Part shown: positions 39,794 to 50,690 of the stretch, in pieces
How positions within the stretch are numbered: position 1 is the stretch's first letter
Layout: every line of letters begins with the position of its first letter
DNA from: Gautieria morchelliformis
Taxonomy: Eukaryota > Basidiomycota > Agaricomycetes > Gomphales > Gomphaceae
Direction: 5' to 3'
Length of the DNA stretch: 64,000 bases
Assembly: GCA_015179125.1 (NCBI GenBank)
Contig: WHVA01000363.1
Coordinates: forward strand, 54,827-118,826
Notes under the pieces: model-generated
Databases searched by the model: none
Seen by the model: the letters and a program-made list of their open reading frames with translations, nothing else
What the model was told of the DNA's origin: nothing
Translations under genes and position numbers: made by a program

Positions 39794-42447
39794 ATGATGA
39801 TTCCACGCAGTCGAAGACGGACACGAGCGACGAGCTCGCGGTCCACACCACAGGCGCAGCCCAGCGACATGACGGCTGACACTACCCTGGACCAAGAGTC
39901 CAGGACGTTAGAAGATGGAGAGATCGTAGATCTCACCACCCTCATCCCCCCAGTGGAAGACAAGGAAAATCCCGACCACGTCTCGTCAAGCATGGCTGAG
40001 GAAGAGACGATGCCGGGCAACAAGCCGGCGCCGCCCCCCCAATCCCCTCTGCCCAGAGATAAAGGAAAGGGCAGAGAAGTCTCACTGTCATCAGATGGCA
40101 GAGCATCAACGTCGAGACGGGCACAAAGCCACGACTCGAACCGCCGCTCACGAAGTAGAGTGACGACGATCATCCCTGAAGGGGGACGACGGCAAAAAAG
40201 ACGAGCCCCAGACGATGATCAGGGCTCGGAATACTCGAGCTCCAGGTGCAAGAGCTCGAGAGCTCACGCCATCGACCACAAGACGGCAGAGGCCCTGAAC
40301 AAGCAGGTGCAGGCTGTGCTGCACCACAAGCACGATCAGCTGGCATCGCAGCTTGACAACGCCGCCTCCGCCTTAATGGAAATCGGCAAGGAACTCCACC
40401 AGGCAGAGGAGATCAGGCTACAAGACGCAGCCACGCTGGAGGACGTCCAGAAGGCCCTCTGCCCACGTGGGGCACACGACACAACACGTCCAAGCTTGCG
40501 ACAGTCTGCAGCTAACGAACGCGGTCACGATGCAGAAGACCTGTGCCGAAAGGAGCGGGACAAGCAGCGAATGCCACCGCCAGCCGTCCCAGTCAAACAG
40601 GGTGTGAGGTTCAGGAATGAACCTCAAGAGCAGCCGGCTGCCCCAACAGACAGCTGTAAGAGGATCCAACAGATCATCAGGGAATATGTCACCTCAGAGC
40701 CTGACTCTGAAACAACGACCAAGACCTTAGAGCTCGAAGTCGCGCACTGGCAGCGTAAAGAAACCCCAGCCGCACGCCGCCATATGCAGGCACTGGAGCT
40801 GCTAGCAAAGAATGCAGAGGAAGCAGTGGCCCAAAGCCACACCGCTCAGCTGCCCAACGAGCAGCTCACGCGAGCCGTACAGGACACATGGCAGGCACGC
40901 GCAGCCTACAACAGCAGGCTGCGGATCCGCAACGTGGGACTGACCAGGGATACCAGGCACAAAATGCTCCCGATCCCAAGCCTGATCCGGGCCCGGGGCC
41001 CGTCAGGGGATACAACAGCCTGCCCCGCGCGGCATCACAGCCACGCAAGCAATCCATGGCCCCAACGGAAGGCCAGGGAATCCCTGATCAGGCTGATGTT
41101 GTACCAATGGAGCCGTACGACAGGATCATATGGATGATCCGTGTGGCGTTAGCAGACGCCGCGGACACAGACCCAGAGAAGTCTGTCCTAGCGAAAGCCG
41201 GCGTGAAACATGCTCACCCCGAGCCATACGCCGGAGGATCTGACCTCAAAGAGTTTGAGATCTTCATGGCAGCCATCCTACAATGGCTGAAGATGAATTG
41301 CCTCCTAGGGCCAACCAGCATAGACATGCAGGTCGGCTACGTGGGCACTCACCTCACCAGCAAAGCCCAGGAGTGGTTCCTTCGAAACGTAGAACGCTTC
41401 GATCACCAGGTCTGTAACTGGACGCTGGAAACTATGATGCAAGGCCTTCAAAAAAGGTTCCTGCACACACTGACGTACCACCACACATTGAATAAATTCG
41501 ATGCAGTCATGCAGGGTCTGAAAACCATTCAGGAGACGCTGAACGAACTCATGAAATACACGGCACATATGATACAGCCGCCAGACGATTACACGTTCTG
41601 GAGACGGTTCGTGTCGGCGCCGCACAAAACACTGAACAACGAAGTCCTCAAAAAGGGCTACAATGCTGAGAGCAGCTCAATAGAGCAACTCTTTGAGATG
41701 GCCCGGATGATCGAGGAGGCATCCCGATACAACATGGGGATGTGCCGCGCAGAAAGCGCAGCGGCAACAGCAAGCGCTGCCCGGCTCACAGGGAGCAAGC
41801 CATTGACACAGACGGGCCTGACCAGACCCAGCCTGTTCTCAAGAAGTGGAACGGCGCAACGGCCGCTGCCCCCATGCCCAGCACAAGCTGGATGCCCGCC
41901 TGAAGCTAAACAGCCTCAAGCGTCAGGGCCGTCCCCGTGACCTGCCCCACCAGCAAAAGCGTCGGGCCAACCTAACAATCGGCCCAGCGGCAGCCAAAGT
42001 AGCACCACGTGCTTCGAATGCGGCCAACCTGGCCACAAGAGGGCAGAATGCCCCTGGCTTAAGTCCGGTATCGGGACAGCGGCCGCGAGGCACGAAGAGG
42101 AGACCAAAGACCCGGAGACGGATCTCAGTCAAAATTCCCTCCATCACATTGATGAAGATGGGGAGGGTGATCCCCAACCCAACGATACTGCGGACAACGG
42201 AGACACGCCCGCTGAATAGTGGGATCCTGAGCCGTCGCAATACTATGAATGGGACGAAGAGGTGGAAGACACCACCTACAGGTCCAGCGCAATCAGATTC
42301 GCACCGGAGGATGAAACTGCCACGAAGGTCATGGCGGCACGAACGTCAGTCACGCCAGACAAGGCAGCCGAGCCGGTGTATCACCACCAAAGCAAACACA
42401 GGACGCGGCCAACGCGCCCATGCAGAAGCCCACTGCCTGCTAGATAG
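39794..42447 (+). pseudogene. Gypsy-2 gag with zinc knuckle
   Basis: Starts MMIPRSRRRTRATSSRSTPQ with a long charged, Ser-rich N-terminal region. The frame moves near 40890-40930 into the one that carries the retrotrans_gag domain (KHAHPEPYAGGSDLKEFEIF, AQEWFLRNVERFDHQVCNWT, NNEVLKKGYNAESSSIEQLF). TGA at 41938-41940 stops it. The same frame then gives the knuckle CFECGQPGHKRAECPW (42010-42057) and acidic text to 42447. The N-terminal extension of about 380 residues before the gag domain is long for a Gypsy element. Confidence 0.85.
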
Positions 42448-44000
42448 CGGCAGCGAAGGGGTATTGCTATCCCCTGAGTTCACACGAGCTACAGGGATGA
42501 AAATATTCTCCCTGGAGCAGCCCATCGTGCTGCAGCTAGCCTGCATAGGCAGCCGTTCCACGATCAATTATGGAATGAACACGATCATCAAATTTGGTCG
42601 TGAAACATACGACGAATATTTCGATGTGGCGAATGTCAAATATTACGAAGCTATCTTAGGGACACCGTTTCTAAGGAGATTTGGCATAACACTGGACTTC
42701 TCAAGCCCAGGGACTGTTGTGATAAACGCAATTATCTTACTCAAATCATTTATATAAAAAGAAACTAATAAAAAAAGAAGAGAAAATCAAAACAAAAAAA
42801 AATCAAAAGAAACACAAACTACATTCACGATAGACGTCGGCGCAGACGACGATCACACGAATTTTACGACACGCTATATTACCCATAGATCGGGTAATAT
42901 ACAGGAGTTCGAGCGTCGGCCACGTGTGGTCGATCAGGGACGGCGTGCCTATCGGGTGATGGTATCAGCCATGACGTCGACAGGCGCCAGGCCATAGGTA
43001 CCGAGGGGTACGGGCACCAAACGCCGCAGAGAATAGTAGACTGCGCAGGGGTACAGGGTGTTGTGGAGTGACCTGAGAAAGTCATCTGCAACACATATAC
43101 TCAATCAGCTGCCACACAAGAGAGGCACAGAGACAGCGGCCCCATCTCCAAGCCTAGCATTTATGCTAGGCAGGGCAAATATAGTATCATTCTCTATTCT
43201 AGCTCCATGACACGTCTCACTGGCTATTATCTCAGTATTATGTTGACAGGGGCTTTGTATACTAGGTATAGACCCTTGCTCCAAAGCCCAGAGAATCCTA
43301 ACATCATCCCCATCACCCCATGACATTATGACTATTAATTAGTCACTCCCTAGTTACAAACAGCCTTCCCGACCCATTTATCTAGTATCTTGAGTACTAG
43401 TACTTACTACTAAAATAGTATAAATAGCTAGCACGAATGTATGAACAAAATTATCCAGAATCGATTTTTTCTGCCTCCTGAAATTGCTGTAATCTTGTTT
43501 GATAGTTACAGAGCTCAGTTCTTAACAGTTTATTCCAAATCTTCGTTGAGAGTCTACTATCACTGTTTACTCTATACTACCTTAAAAGCGAACGCTTTTG
43601 ATTTGACTATCCCTTGGATCGACACTGTTCTTCTGACGACACGGTCACGTGACCCTCATTCATCAGTGTTGTACGCACCCCGAAGAGCTTAGTCAGCACA
43701 CAGAGGGGAGGCGAATATAGTGGTTTCAACCACTAAGCAACAGATTTCATTTGATAAAAAGGCACTAATTAACATTTTAATCTAAAAGGGACGATCCGCA
43801 AGGGGAACGAAGTGATCCCCACGGGCAAGGTCTCGTTCAACGATGATGGATTGACGAACGAGGACAAGGGGCCACGGGTGAGCAGGATCACCCGGGCACC
43901 AAAGCCTAACCTGGCTCATTGAAGCCAGGAGGACGAGTCGTGGGACGACTTGTCCTCAAACTCGCCCTACAACCATAGGGAGAGGCGCTCTCACCTAATG
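42430..44000 (+). pseudogene. Gypsy-2 protease, split by LTR-X copy B
   Basis: AHCLLDSGSEGVLLSPEFTR at about 42430 and YEAILGTPFLRRFGITLDFS end at the LTR-X insertion (42715). After it the frame resumes at 43788 with GTIRKGNEVIPTGKVSFNDD. Compared with the relic at 26956-27576, about 45 bp are missing just before the active site. Confidence 0.85.
42715..43787 (+). repeat. LTR-X solo LTR, copy B
   Basis: 1073 bp with a GGGAC duplication (42710-42714 and 43788-43792), the same ends as copy A (TGTTGTGATAAACGC...TTAATCTAAAA), and TATAAATA near 43418. It interrupts the protease within the text FSSPG-T. Confidence 0.88.
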
Positions 44001-45650
44001 GTGAAAGCGATGGGGAAGAGGAAAGTGGTTCCGCGTGCCGTGGGACCTAATAGATGCACACAGCGCCTACTGGCTTCTAAGCCAACCACAACCATCATCC
44101 TAACGGATGATGACCTTCCTCGCGGAGGCGAGGAATGGATGGAACAAATCACTGACCTAGTCAGTGGAATTCCATTAGAACTCCAGCCACTACGGGAGAT
44201 CAACCATGAGATCAATCTCATCGATCCCAACAAGCACATGCGGTATCGACTACCAAAATGCCCCAAACACTTCCGAGAGGAACTGTTGGCTAAGATAGAA
44301 AGATACACCACTGCAAAGTGGTGGATTCCGGCAGTTGCGCAGCATGCCGTGCCCATGCTGTGTGTGCCGAAGAAGAACGGTACATTACGAACTGTCTTCG
44401 ATCTGCATCAGCAGAACGAGAACATGGTGAAGGAGGTCACACCCTTCCTGGACCAGGATATCATCCGCAGCGACATGGCTCACTGTCGGTATTGAGCAAA
44501 ACTCGATATGTCGGAAGCATACGAGCAGATCCGGATCCATCCGGATCACATAGCAAAGACTGCCTTTGCCATGATCCTTGGCACCTTTAGGAGCCAGGTG
44601 ATACAGATGGGAGACTGTAACTCCCCATCGACGTTCCAACGGCTGATGACAGCCATTTTCCACGACTGTATAGGTCGCTTCGTCCATGTATACATGGACA
44701 ACATATTCATATTTTCGCTCTCAATATAAGAGCATGAAGAGCACCTCTACATCGTCTTTGACAGACTGAGGAAGAATCACCTTTTTCTGAGCAAGAAAAA
44801 GGTGGACCTCTATTCCATCCGAATGGAGTGTCTCGGCCATATTATCAATGGCTGAGGGGTACTTGCCGACGAGGACAAGATGCAACACATCCGCGAGTGG
44901 CGCAGGCCACAGACGTTCAACGACGTCCAGTGTTTCCTCGGGCTTGTACAGTATCTGGCACACTACATGCCAGATGTTAGTGCATATACCACCCCACTAT
45001 CGGGCTGTGCACGTAATAACTGTCCATTCAAATGGACTCCACTACTAGACAAATGCTGGCAAAGCATTAAGGTCTTGGCCTGTAAGGCCCCAATCCTGCG
45101 TCCAGTAGATGCAAGGTGCCCAGAGCCGATCTGGGTGATCACCAACGGGTCAAAAGCCGGCGTCGGTGCGGTCTACGGCCAAGGCCCCGACTGGAAAACC
45201 TGTCGGCCTGCCGGCTTCTTGTCAAAGAAGTTCAGCATTGCACAGCAACACTACCGGACTCACGAGCACGAGACGATCATGGTGCTCGAGGCTCTCATGA
45301 AATGGGAGGACACACTGCTAGGGCGAAGGTTCACCCTCGTCACAGACCACAAAGGGCTCGAGTACTTCGAGACCCAGAAGAGCCTGTCTGACCGCCAGGT
45401 CAGATGGTGGGAGTTCCTCTCCCGGTTCAATTTCAACACTGTACATGTTGATGGTGTAGAGAACAAGGTAGTGGACTGCCTGTCGCACTACTACGAGAAC
45501 AACACGAGTGATGACAATCACCCGGACCACGTCTCCGTGAACGCAGACATGCGTTTAGACCCAGATGGTGAACTATTGCCCACCGACCAGTATATCGAGC
45601 TGCGAGCAGTGGCGACGAGATGGTTAAATGCCTCGCTGAGAAGACAGAGG
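44000..45650 (+). pseudogene. Gypsy-2 reverse transcriptase and RNase H
   Basis: RT motifs in order: YRLPKCPKHFREELLAKIER, VPMLCVPKKNGTLRTVFDLH, AKLDMSEAYEQIRIHPDHIA, VIQMGDCNSPSTFQRLMTAI and YMDNIFIF (44689-44712). The second catalytic Asp of YxDD is Asn. Stops: TGA 44493-44495, TAA near 44727, TGA near 44853. RNase H: PIWVITNGSKAGVGAVYGQG (first Asp replaced by Asn), HYRTHEHETIMVLEALMKWE and VTDHKGLEYFE. The enzyme is inactive by both stops and catalytic changes. Confidence 0.88.
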
Positions 45651-47287
45651 CGAGGATAACAGAATCAACCGCGTTAACCAAGAGCTCACAAAAGCCCGCG
45701 AGCATCACCGCATCATGCGACAATGACGATGATGACATCAGAGTCATCACCGCAAGATATGATGGCACGCCCCTGCGCCGGATCGTCAAGCAAGGCGTAG
45801 ACCTGTCTAAGGTCTTACGAGACGCATACCATAGGGACACCATGTTCTCAAAGATCATGGCACACCCGGACGCACACCCGAGATTCGGGATCTGGGATGG
45901 GCTGATCTGGACAAAAAACCAGCTCAAAAGAGACGTCATTGCCGTCCCCCGCTCTGTTCTTCAGGGGGGAAGGAGGCTGATCGAAATCATCATCGATCGG
46001 GCACATCAGATAGTCAGTCACTACGGCCATCTGAAGACTTCGAACGTAGTTCAAAGATCATATTGGTGGCCGGGCATGAGCCCAGACATAGAGTTGTTCT
46101 GCACATCGTGCGCAAAGTGCCAGATGACGAAAACCGGACCACAATGGCCCAAAGGCCTACTACACAGCCTACCCATTCCAGATAGGCCGTGGCAGTCGAT
46201 TGGCATCGACTTCATGGGGCCTCTGCCCAAGTCCAATGACTGTGACTACCTGATGGTAGTCATCAACCGACTAACGTCGCTCGTACACCTCGTACCAACC
46301 ACGACAAGCGTGTCAGCCAAGGGAGTAGCCTGGCTGTTTCTGAAGGAGATCATTCGACTCCACGGGGTTCCCGACTCCATCGTCTCGGATAGAGACTCGA
46401 AGTTCACGTCGATCTTTTGGCGTGAACTATAGCGACTCATGGGGACTAAGCTCCTCATGTCAACTGCCTTCCATCCCCAAACGGATGGAGCCACCGATCA
46501 GGCGAACCGCTCAATTGGTCAGATATTGCGCACGGTCATCAGAGACGATCAGCAGGATTGGACATTGAAATGCCCAATGGTTGAGGTCACCCTCAACAGC
46601 AACGTTAGCGCGACCACAGGGTTCACGCCCTTAGAGCTGAACCACAGCTATATTCCACGGATAGACCTCCCCATAGCCATGGACACCCCGTTCAAAGGGG
46701 TAGCCTGGTTCGCACATCAGGCAAAATGGAACCTGATGGCGGCACACGATGCAATCATAGAGCATCGGGTGACGCAAACGTTTCATGCAAACAAGAAACG
46801 TATGGCGAGCGATAGGTACGCAGCCAACGACCGTGTCTACCTCTTGACACAGAACCTAACTCTCCCGAAAGGAAGAGCCAGAAAACTAGTCCCGTGGTAC
46901 ATCGGACCGTACCGCGTTGTCGAGGCTCACAACGACGCCTCAACGGTGACCCTTGACCTCCCCGACGAGCTGAAAAGCCATCGAATTTCACCGGTCTTCC
47001 ATTCAAGCCTCGTACGATGGTACGAGGCTAACAACGACGAATTATTCCCTCGTCGTGAGGCCAAGTCATTTTATGACTTTGGAGCGAATGACGACAAGGA
47101 GTGGCTTGTCGACGAGATTATCGCACATCGATGGATAAACTCAACGGACCTGGAGTTCCAGGTCCGCTGGACCCTAGGCAATGTGACATGGGAACCCATG
47201 TCGTCCTGCAAGGACCTTGAAGCCCTAGATATCTATCTAGAGCTTCGGGGGGTGAGCAAGCCACACGACCTCCCCAGACGCCGCTAG
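45650..47287 (+). pseudogene. Gypsy-2 integrase with chromodomain
   Basis: Zinc region (HQIVSHYGHLKTSNVVQRSY, CTSCAKCQMTKTGPQWPKG), core (IGIDFMGPLPKSNDCDYLMV, GVPDSIVSDRDSKFTSIFWR, TAFHPQTDGATDQANRSIGQ), a TAG at 46430-46432 between the second Asp and the Glu region, then VPWYIGPYRVVEAHNDASTV and a chromodomain-like end (EWLVDEIIAHRWINSTDLEF, WEPMSSCKDLEALD) to 47287. One TAG apart, this part is open. Confidence 0.88.
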
Positions 47288-47400
47288 ACACATCTGTCAC
47301 ATGCAGACCACGTGATGCGCCAGCCACGGCACGGTTAAATTTTCGCCTCGGATCTTTCCGAGGGCGCATCGCTTCTTGGAAGCTAACCACCATCATCCCC

Positions 47401-49008
47401 ATGAAGATGATGACCCCCAAAGATGGGATGGACGTTGATCCATCAACGTCCACAACGCGAACAATGGCCCCGAGACAGGGGGCCACGGACATCCTATGTG
47501 CTCCAGTCGACCAGGAGCACTGGATGATCGTAGGATGGGAGGATGCCCTCGCAATCGTCCACCCCGATGATTGTGCAACATGCGCGGACTACGCCGCGCA
47601 CCTAAGGGCCACAACAGGCACCCGCAAGGTCAAATTGCGGGACAAAGACATCGGCGACACCATCGATGCGGCCTGGGGATGGCTCCCGAGAGGCATCGCG
47701 TGTGACGTGCAAGAAGAGCTTCTCCGGGACATCCATGACCTCAAAAAAGAGGTCAAGGAGTTGGAACGCGCGGTCGGAGACCGCGACGAGGCACTTGAAG
47801 CCGAGCACGCCAAAATAAAGGAGCTGGAGCAGCAGCTGAGCACAGCCCAGCTCCAGGTTACCCTCATCCACGCAGCCTCAAAAAGGCCGCAACATGACCC
47901 AGCCACAGACCCAGTGGCTGGGCCATCATCACCTCGCGCGACGGCGCCCTTGCCGGCACGTGCAACATCGGGGCTTGCGTCCCGATTATCGGCGCTAACC
48001 CCAACAACAACCACGACGGAAGGGCAGAGCGCACCTTCCGACACCGCGTACGGCGCCCTGGATGGATGGGAGTCTAACTCCTCCATCTGGAAGACGTATG
48101 ACCCGGGGAGGGCACAGCGGCTGGCAGAGCAGCCGAAGAAAAAGCACAAGAAATTGTGCGGCACCCCCAACACCATCAATGGGTTAGCCATTGCGAAGGA
48201 GAGCGCGATCAGCGCATACCTAGCGGCGTCACCGTTGCACACAATCAACGACCCAGCCCTTCAACGGCTAGCACAGGTCGAGGCCCAGTACCTTGGGCCT
48301 GGCATGGTCCTGCCTCCACCGGGGGGGACAGTTCAACCTCCCTACCCGGGGGAGGGAATGATCATCCCACTCGGAGATCCACCGATCTCCGAGACGGGCC
48401 TCCTACCACGCCCAGTAGGGAAGGCCCAACAGCATCATACTCAATGGTACGACATCTGCCCGCTCGAAGACCCACACTTCGTCAAGCTCCTAGCGCGGGT
48501 GAAACAAACACCACAACTCACGCGCACGCGCGAGATGATCGGCATATTCAAACGCATCGAGCGCGAACAACGCGCTCGCAATCCCAAAAGGGATTGTCTC
48601 GTGATAGCAGGTGGTACCCCACACGACATCACGGCCATCCTAAGGGGCTGGATACACAACCCCGAAGGAATTCCGTCAGCCATCCGTGACAACACGGATG
48701 GCACCTTCAACCTAGATGATATGTGTAAGGGCAACCCTGGCTGGTTGTGGAGATCACACTACCACACAACTGACAAGGGGAAATCCAAAGTCTGCATAAA
48801 TGAACAGAGTATACAAGAGAGGGGATTCTCACCTGACAAGGGGAAATCCAAAGAGAAAAGTCTAGGGACCCCCAATGTCAGCGAGCCCATATTATACTAC
48901 ACTGCGCAGCCAGGGACAACACTTGGCACCCGCCATCAACCCTGCATCCCCCTGACCTCCCTGACCCTTGATCGACCCTTGATGCCACCTATTATGCAAG
49001 TCGCTTGA
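47401..49008 (+). CDS. Gypsy-2 ORF3, 535 aa, unknown function
   Basis: An intact ORF 113 bp after the integrase stop, on the same strand. N-terminal region (HWMIVGWEDALAIVHPDDCA, WGWLPRGIACDVQEELLRDI), a coiled coil at residues ~110-160 (DLKKEVKELERAVGDRDEAL, KIKELEQQLSTAQLQVTLIH), a Pro/Ser/Thr linker, then a conserved-looking part (HFVKLLARVKQTPQLTRTRE, IAGGTPHDITAILRGWIHNP) and two DKGKSK motifs. No signal peptide, membrane segment or enzyme motif is visible, so an env role is not supported. It is free of stops while gag and RT are full of them. The first third recurs as a relic at 25394-26955, so the ORF belongs to the family and is not a chance insertion. Confidence 0.7.
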   Translation: MKMMTPKDGMDVDPSTSTTRTMAPRQGATDILCAPVDQEHWMIVGWEDALAIVHPDDCATCADYAAHLRATTGTRKVKLRDKDIGDTIDAAWGWLPRGIACDVQEELLRDIHDLKKEVKELERAVGDRDEALEAEHAKIKELEQQLSTAQLQVTLIHAASKRPQHDPATDPVAGPSSPRATAPLPARATSGLASRLSALTPTTTTTEGQSAPSDTAYGALDGWESNSSIWKTYDPGRAQRLAEQPKKKHKKLCGTPNTINGLAIAKESAISAYLAASPLHTINDPALQRLAQVEAQYLGPGMVLPPPGGTVQPPYPGEGMIIPLGDPPISETGLLPRPVGKAQQHHTQWYDICPLEDPHFVKLLARVKQTPQLTRTREMIGIFKRIEREQRARNPKRDCLVIAGGTPHDITAILRGWIHNPEGIPSAIRDNTDGTFNLDDMCKGNPGWLWRSHYHTTDKGKSKVCINEQSIQERGFSPDKGKSKEKSLGTPNVSEPILYYTAQPGTTLGTRHQPCIPLTSLTLDRPLMPPIMQVA

Positions 49009-49190
49009 TTTCCGACACTGTTCCGAGAGTGGAAGCCGGAAATTGGAGTGGAACTGGAAAAGTGAACAGAACCGGGGGAAGTTCTCCCAGAGGCGGAATC
49101 ATTTCCGAAAGCGGAGGCGGAGATGGAATCGGAACCGGAACCGGAGTCGGAAATGGAGTCGGAACTGGAACTGGAAATGGAAAACAGGGT
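49009..49190 (+). repeat. GGAA-rich patch between ORF3 and ORF4
   Basis: About 180 bp of irregular CGGAA, TGGAA and CCGGAA units (GGAACCGGAACCGGAGTCGG). It resembles Gypsy-1 DNA in style and differs from the rest of Gypsy-2. It brings two stops into the common ORF3/ORF4 frame. Confidence 0.7.
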
Positions 49191-49203
49191 GTCCCCTGAC
49201 AAT

Positions 49204-49872
49204 ATGGACGTCTGGATGTGGTTGAAGGCCCTTGCGCCCCGGGTCAAAGGGGTCGCATCACCTCTCAGGGCGAGGTTGCTCAACCTGTTCGGCTCGACCG
49301 ACCAATGGTCGAGCCTTGTCGATGCCAGGGAAGTCCTGACACCGCAGAGCACCAGCCTGCGGCTATCCATCATGGGCCCATACCCCGTGGGGGGCCGAGC
49401 TGGCCCCGACATCCCGCTCACCAAGATCGCGAGATGGTTGGCCCACTACGCGGGGGTCACTCGCGAGCGAGTGGCACGCATTGAACATTATGTTCAACGC
49501 AGCATCACCGGCGCGGCATTCAGTGCCGCCGCCCGCGACGGCCAGCAAAAGGTCCTCGAGACCAGCCACGTGAGGGCCGCGGTACCGCAACCTCTCACTC
49601 ACGCTCAGCTCGACCAGGAGCTGGCGCACTTCTGGCCCCCTCCTCAGGCTGAGGATCCCGCCGTCGAGGCCATGCTCCATGAGGATGCTGGCCCCATTAC
49701 TCACGCGGAACCCACCGCTAGTGGTGAGGCAGAACAGCCTCACCCAATCACCACCGTGAACACGGAGGTGCCCCCGGAGGAGTCACGTGCTCCACCGGCC
49801 CCATACAACGACGACATCATTGTATCGGCAACTCTAGAGGACTCCATCATGGATGACCTCTATGAGTCGTAG
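49204..49872 (+). CDS. Gypsy-2 ORF4, likely the former C-terminal part of ORF3
   Basis: The open frame begins at 49123 in the GGAA-rich patch; MDVWMWLKALAPRVKGVASP at 49204 is the first normal-looking start. It continues with RLSIMGPYPVGGRAGPDIPL, KIARWLAHYAGVTRERVARI and an acidic, Pro-rich end. It is in the same frame as ORF3, so one ~800-codon ORF may have been split by the patch. The function is unknown. The element's PPT (AGAGGGGGAGGG) starts 20 bp after the stop. Confidence 0.55.
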   Translation: MDVWMWLKALAPRVKGVASPLRARLLNLFGSTDQWSSLVDAREVLTPQSTSLRLSIMGPYPVGGRAGPDIPLTKIARWLAHYAGVTRERVARIEHYVQRSITGAAFSAAARDGQQKVLETSHVRAAVPQPLTHAQLDQELAHFWPPPQAEDPAVEAMLHEDAGPITHAEPTASGEAEQPHPITTVNTEVPPEESRAPPAPYNDDIIVSATLEDSIMDDLYES

Positions 49873-49892
49873 TTGGCCCCTATAGTTGTCTA

Positions 49893-49905
49893 TAGAGGGG
49901 GAGGG
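49893..49905 (+). promoter_or_regulatory. Gypsy-2 polypurine tract
   Basis: AGAGGGGGAGGG directly before the 3' LTR, the primer for plus-strand DNA. Confidence 0.8.
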
Positions 49906-50117
49906 TGTAAATAACCTAGATACCATACATGTACTCTAGTTATTACATAATCCCAGTGGGCCCCTTAGGGACCCACTGTATAGTTTATGCATGGGAACCG
50001 GCCAGCGGTTCCCATCACATCTTACTCCTATACTGTCACTACATACCATCAGAATACCACACATTGGTTAAGTTCTGTGTGCCCTTGTGACCAAGGCCTA
50101 AGATCGTCATCTTTACA
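49906..50117 (+). repeat. Gypsy-2 3' LTR
   Basis: 212 bp, about 96-97% identical to 39444-39655 by eye. Confidence 0.92.
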
Positions 50118-50211
50118 CTCGTGCTCAGGCGCAGGCTTAGAATCACGAGTACTCGAGCACGAGTATCACAAGGCTCGGGCTCGGAAAAAGGGTTGTACCG
50201 GTAAGTAACCA
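50118..50211 (-). repeat. Gypsy-3 LTR, part 2
   Basis: Continues the LTR begun at 39014 after the Gypsy-2 insertion. It has short CTCGAGCACGAG-type repeats and ends near GTAAGTAACCA. The exact end is uncertain. Confidence 0.5.
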
Positions 50212-50574
50212 GCCAAAGGCCGAGTCCTTACAGGATGGTTCAATAGCTCTCAATTCTTGATAAATATAATCCAATGTTGCTCAATTTTTTGTGGGAATAA
50301 AAATGACCTGTGTAGTAAGATATTGCATGGTAAAAACAGCCTACTAGTAGTACAGTGAACCACTTCCTGATTTCAGGCATTTGGATGCCCTAGGTGGCTC
50401 CTCTGTCCCTTTTCTTGTTAGGATAATGGATAGATGGTTCAACTGAAGGACATAGTATAGATACATGTTCTATACAAATACCCTTGCCAAGTTCTATAGA
50501 GTTTGCAATGCTGCATAAAGTTTGAGGAGATTGATCCATGTCCTGCTCAGTGATAGTACAGTCTATATTGTTCC

Positions 50575-50690
50575 ATGGATATATATATATACTGTACATA
50601 CTGTATATGCTGTACATTCAGTATATGCTGGCCTAGGCCAGCATATACAGTATTAACAGTATGCACAGTATATATATTATAGAACGATAT
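50575..50690. repeat. Large AT-rich palindrome
   Basis: The centre, GTATATGCTGGCCTAGGCCA and on, is a perfect 28-bp palindrome at about 50622-50649. Imperfect ACTGTATATGCTGT-type arms extend it to ~110 bp. The surrounding 50212-50910 has no ORF I can assign. Confidence 0.8.

Larger units (their letters stand above)
39444..50117 (+). mobile_element. Gypsy-2, full-length chromovirus-type element with extra 3' ORFs
   Basis: 10,674 bp with 212-bp LTRs at both ends. Flanks are CTCGG on the left and CTCGT on the right, a 5-bp duplication with one change. Order: LTR, gag, knuckle, protease (cut by LTR-X copy B), RT, RNase H, integrase with chromodomain, ORF3, ORF4, PPT, LTR. Many stops in gag and RT make it non-functional. 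Relics of the same family at 8650, 22897-23685, 25394-30907 and 61950-62636 show that it was a major element of this genome. Confidence 0.92.

Noticed and set aside
40148-40669. Minus-strand ORFs within Gypsy-2 gag
   Set aside because: Shadows of the gag frame without domains; gag on the plus strand aligns with two relics elsewhere in the window.
47401-49872. ORF3/ORF4 of Gypsy-2 as an envelope gene
   Set aside because: The position fits, but there is no signal peptide, no hydrophobic membrane segment and no glycoprotein-like Cys pattern; the protein is a charged coiled coil.
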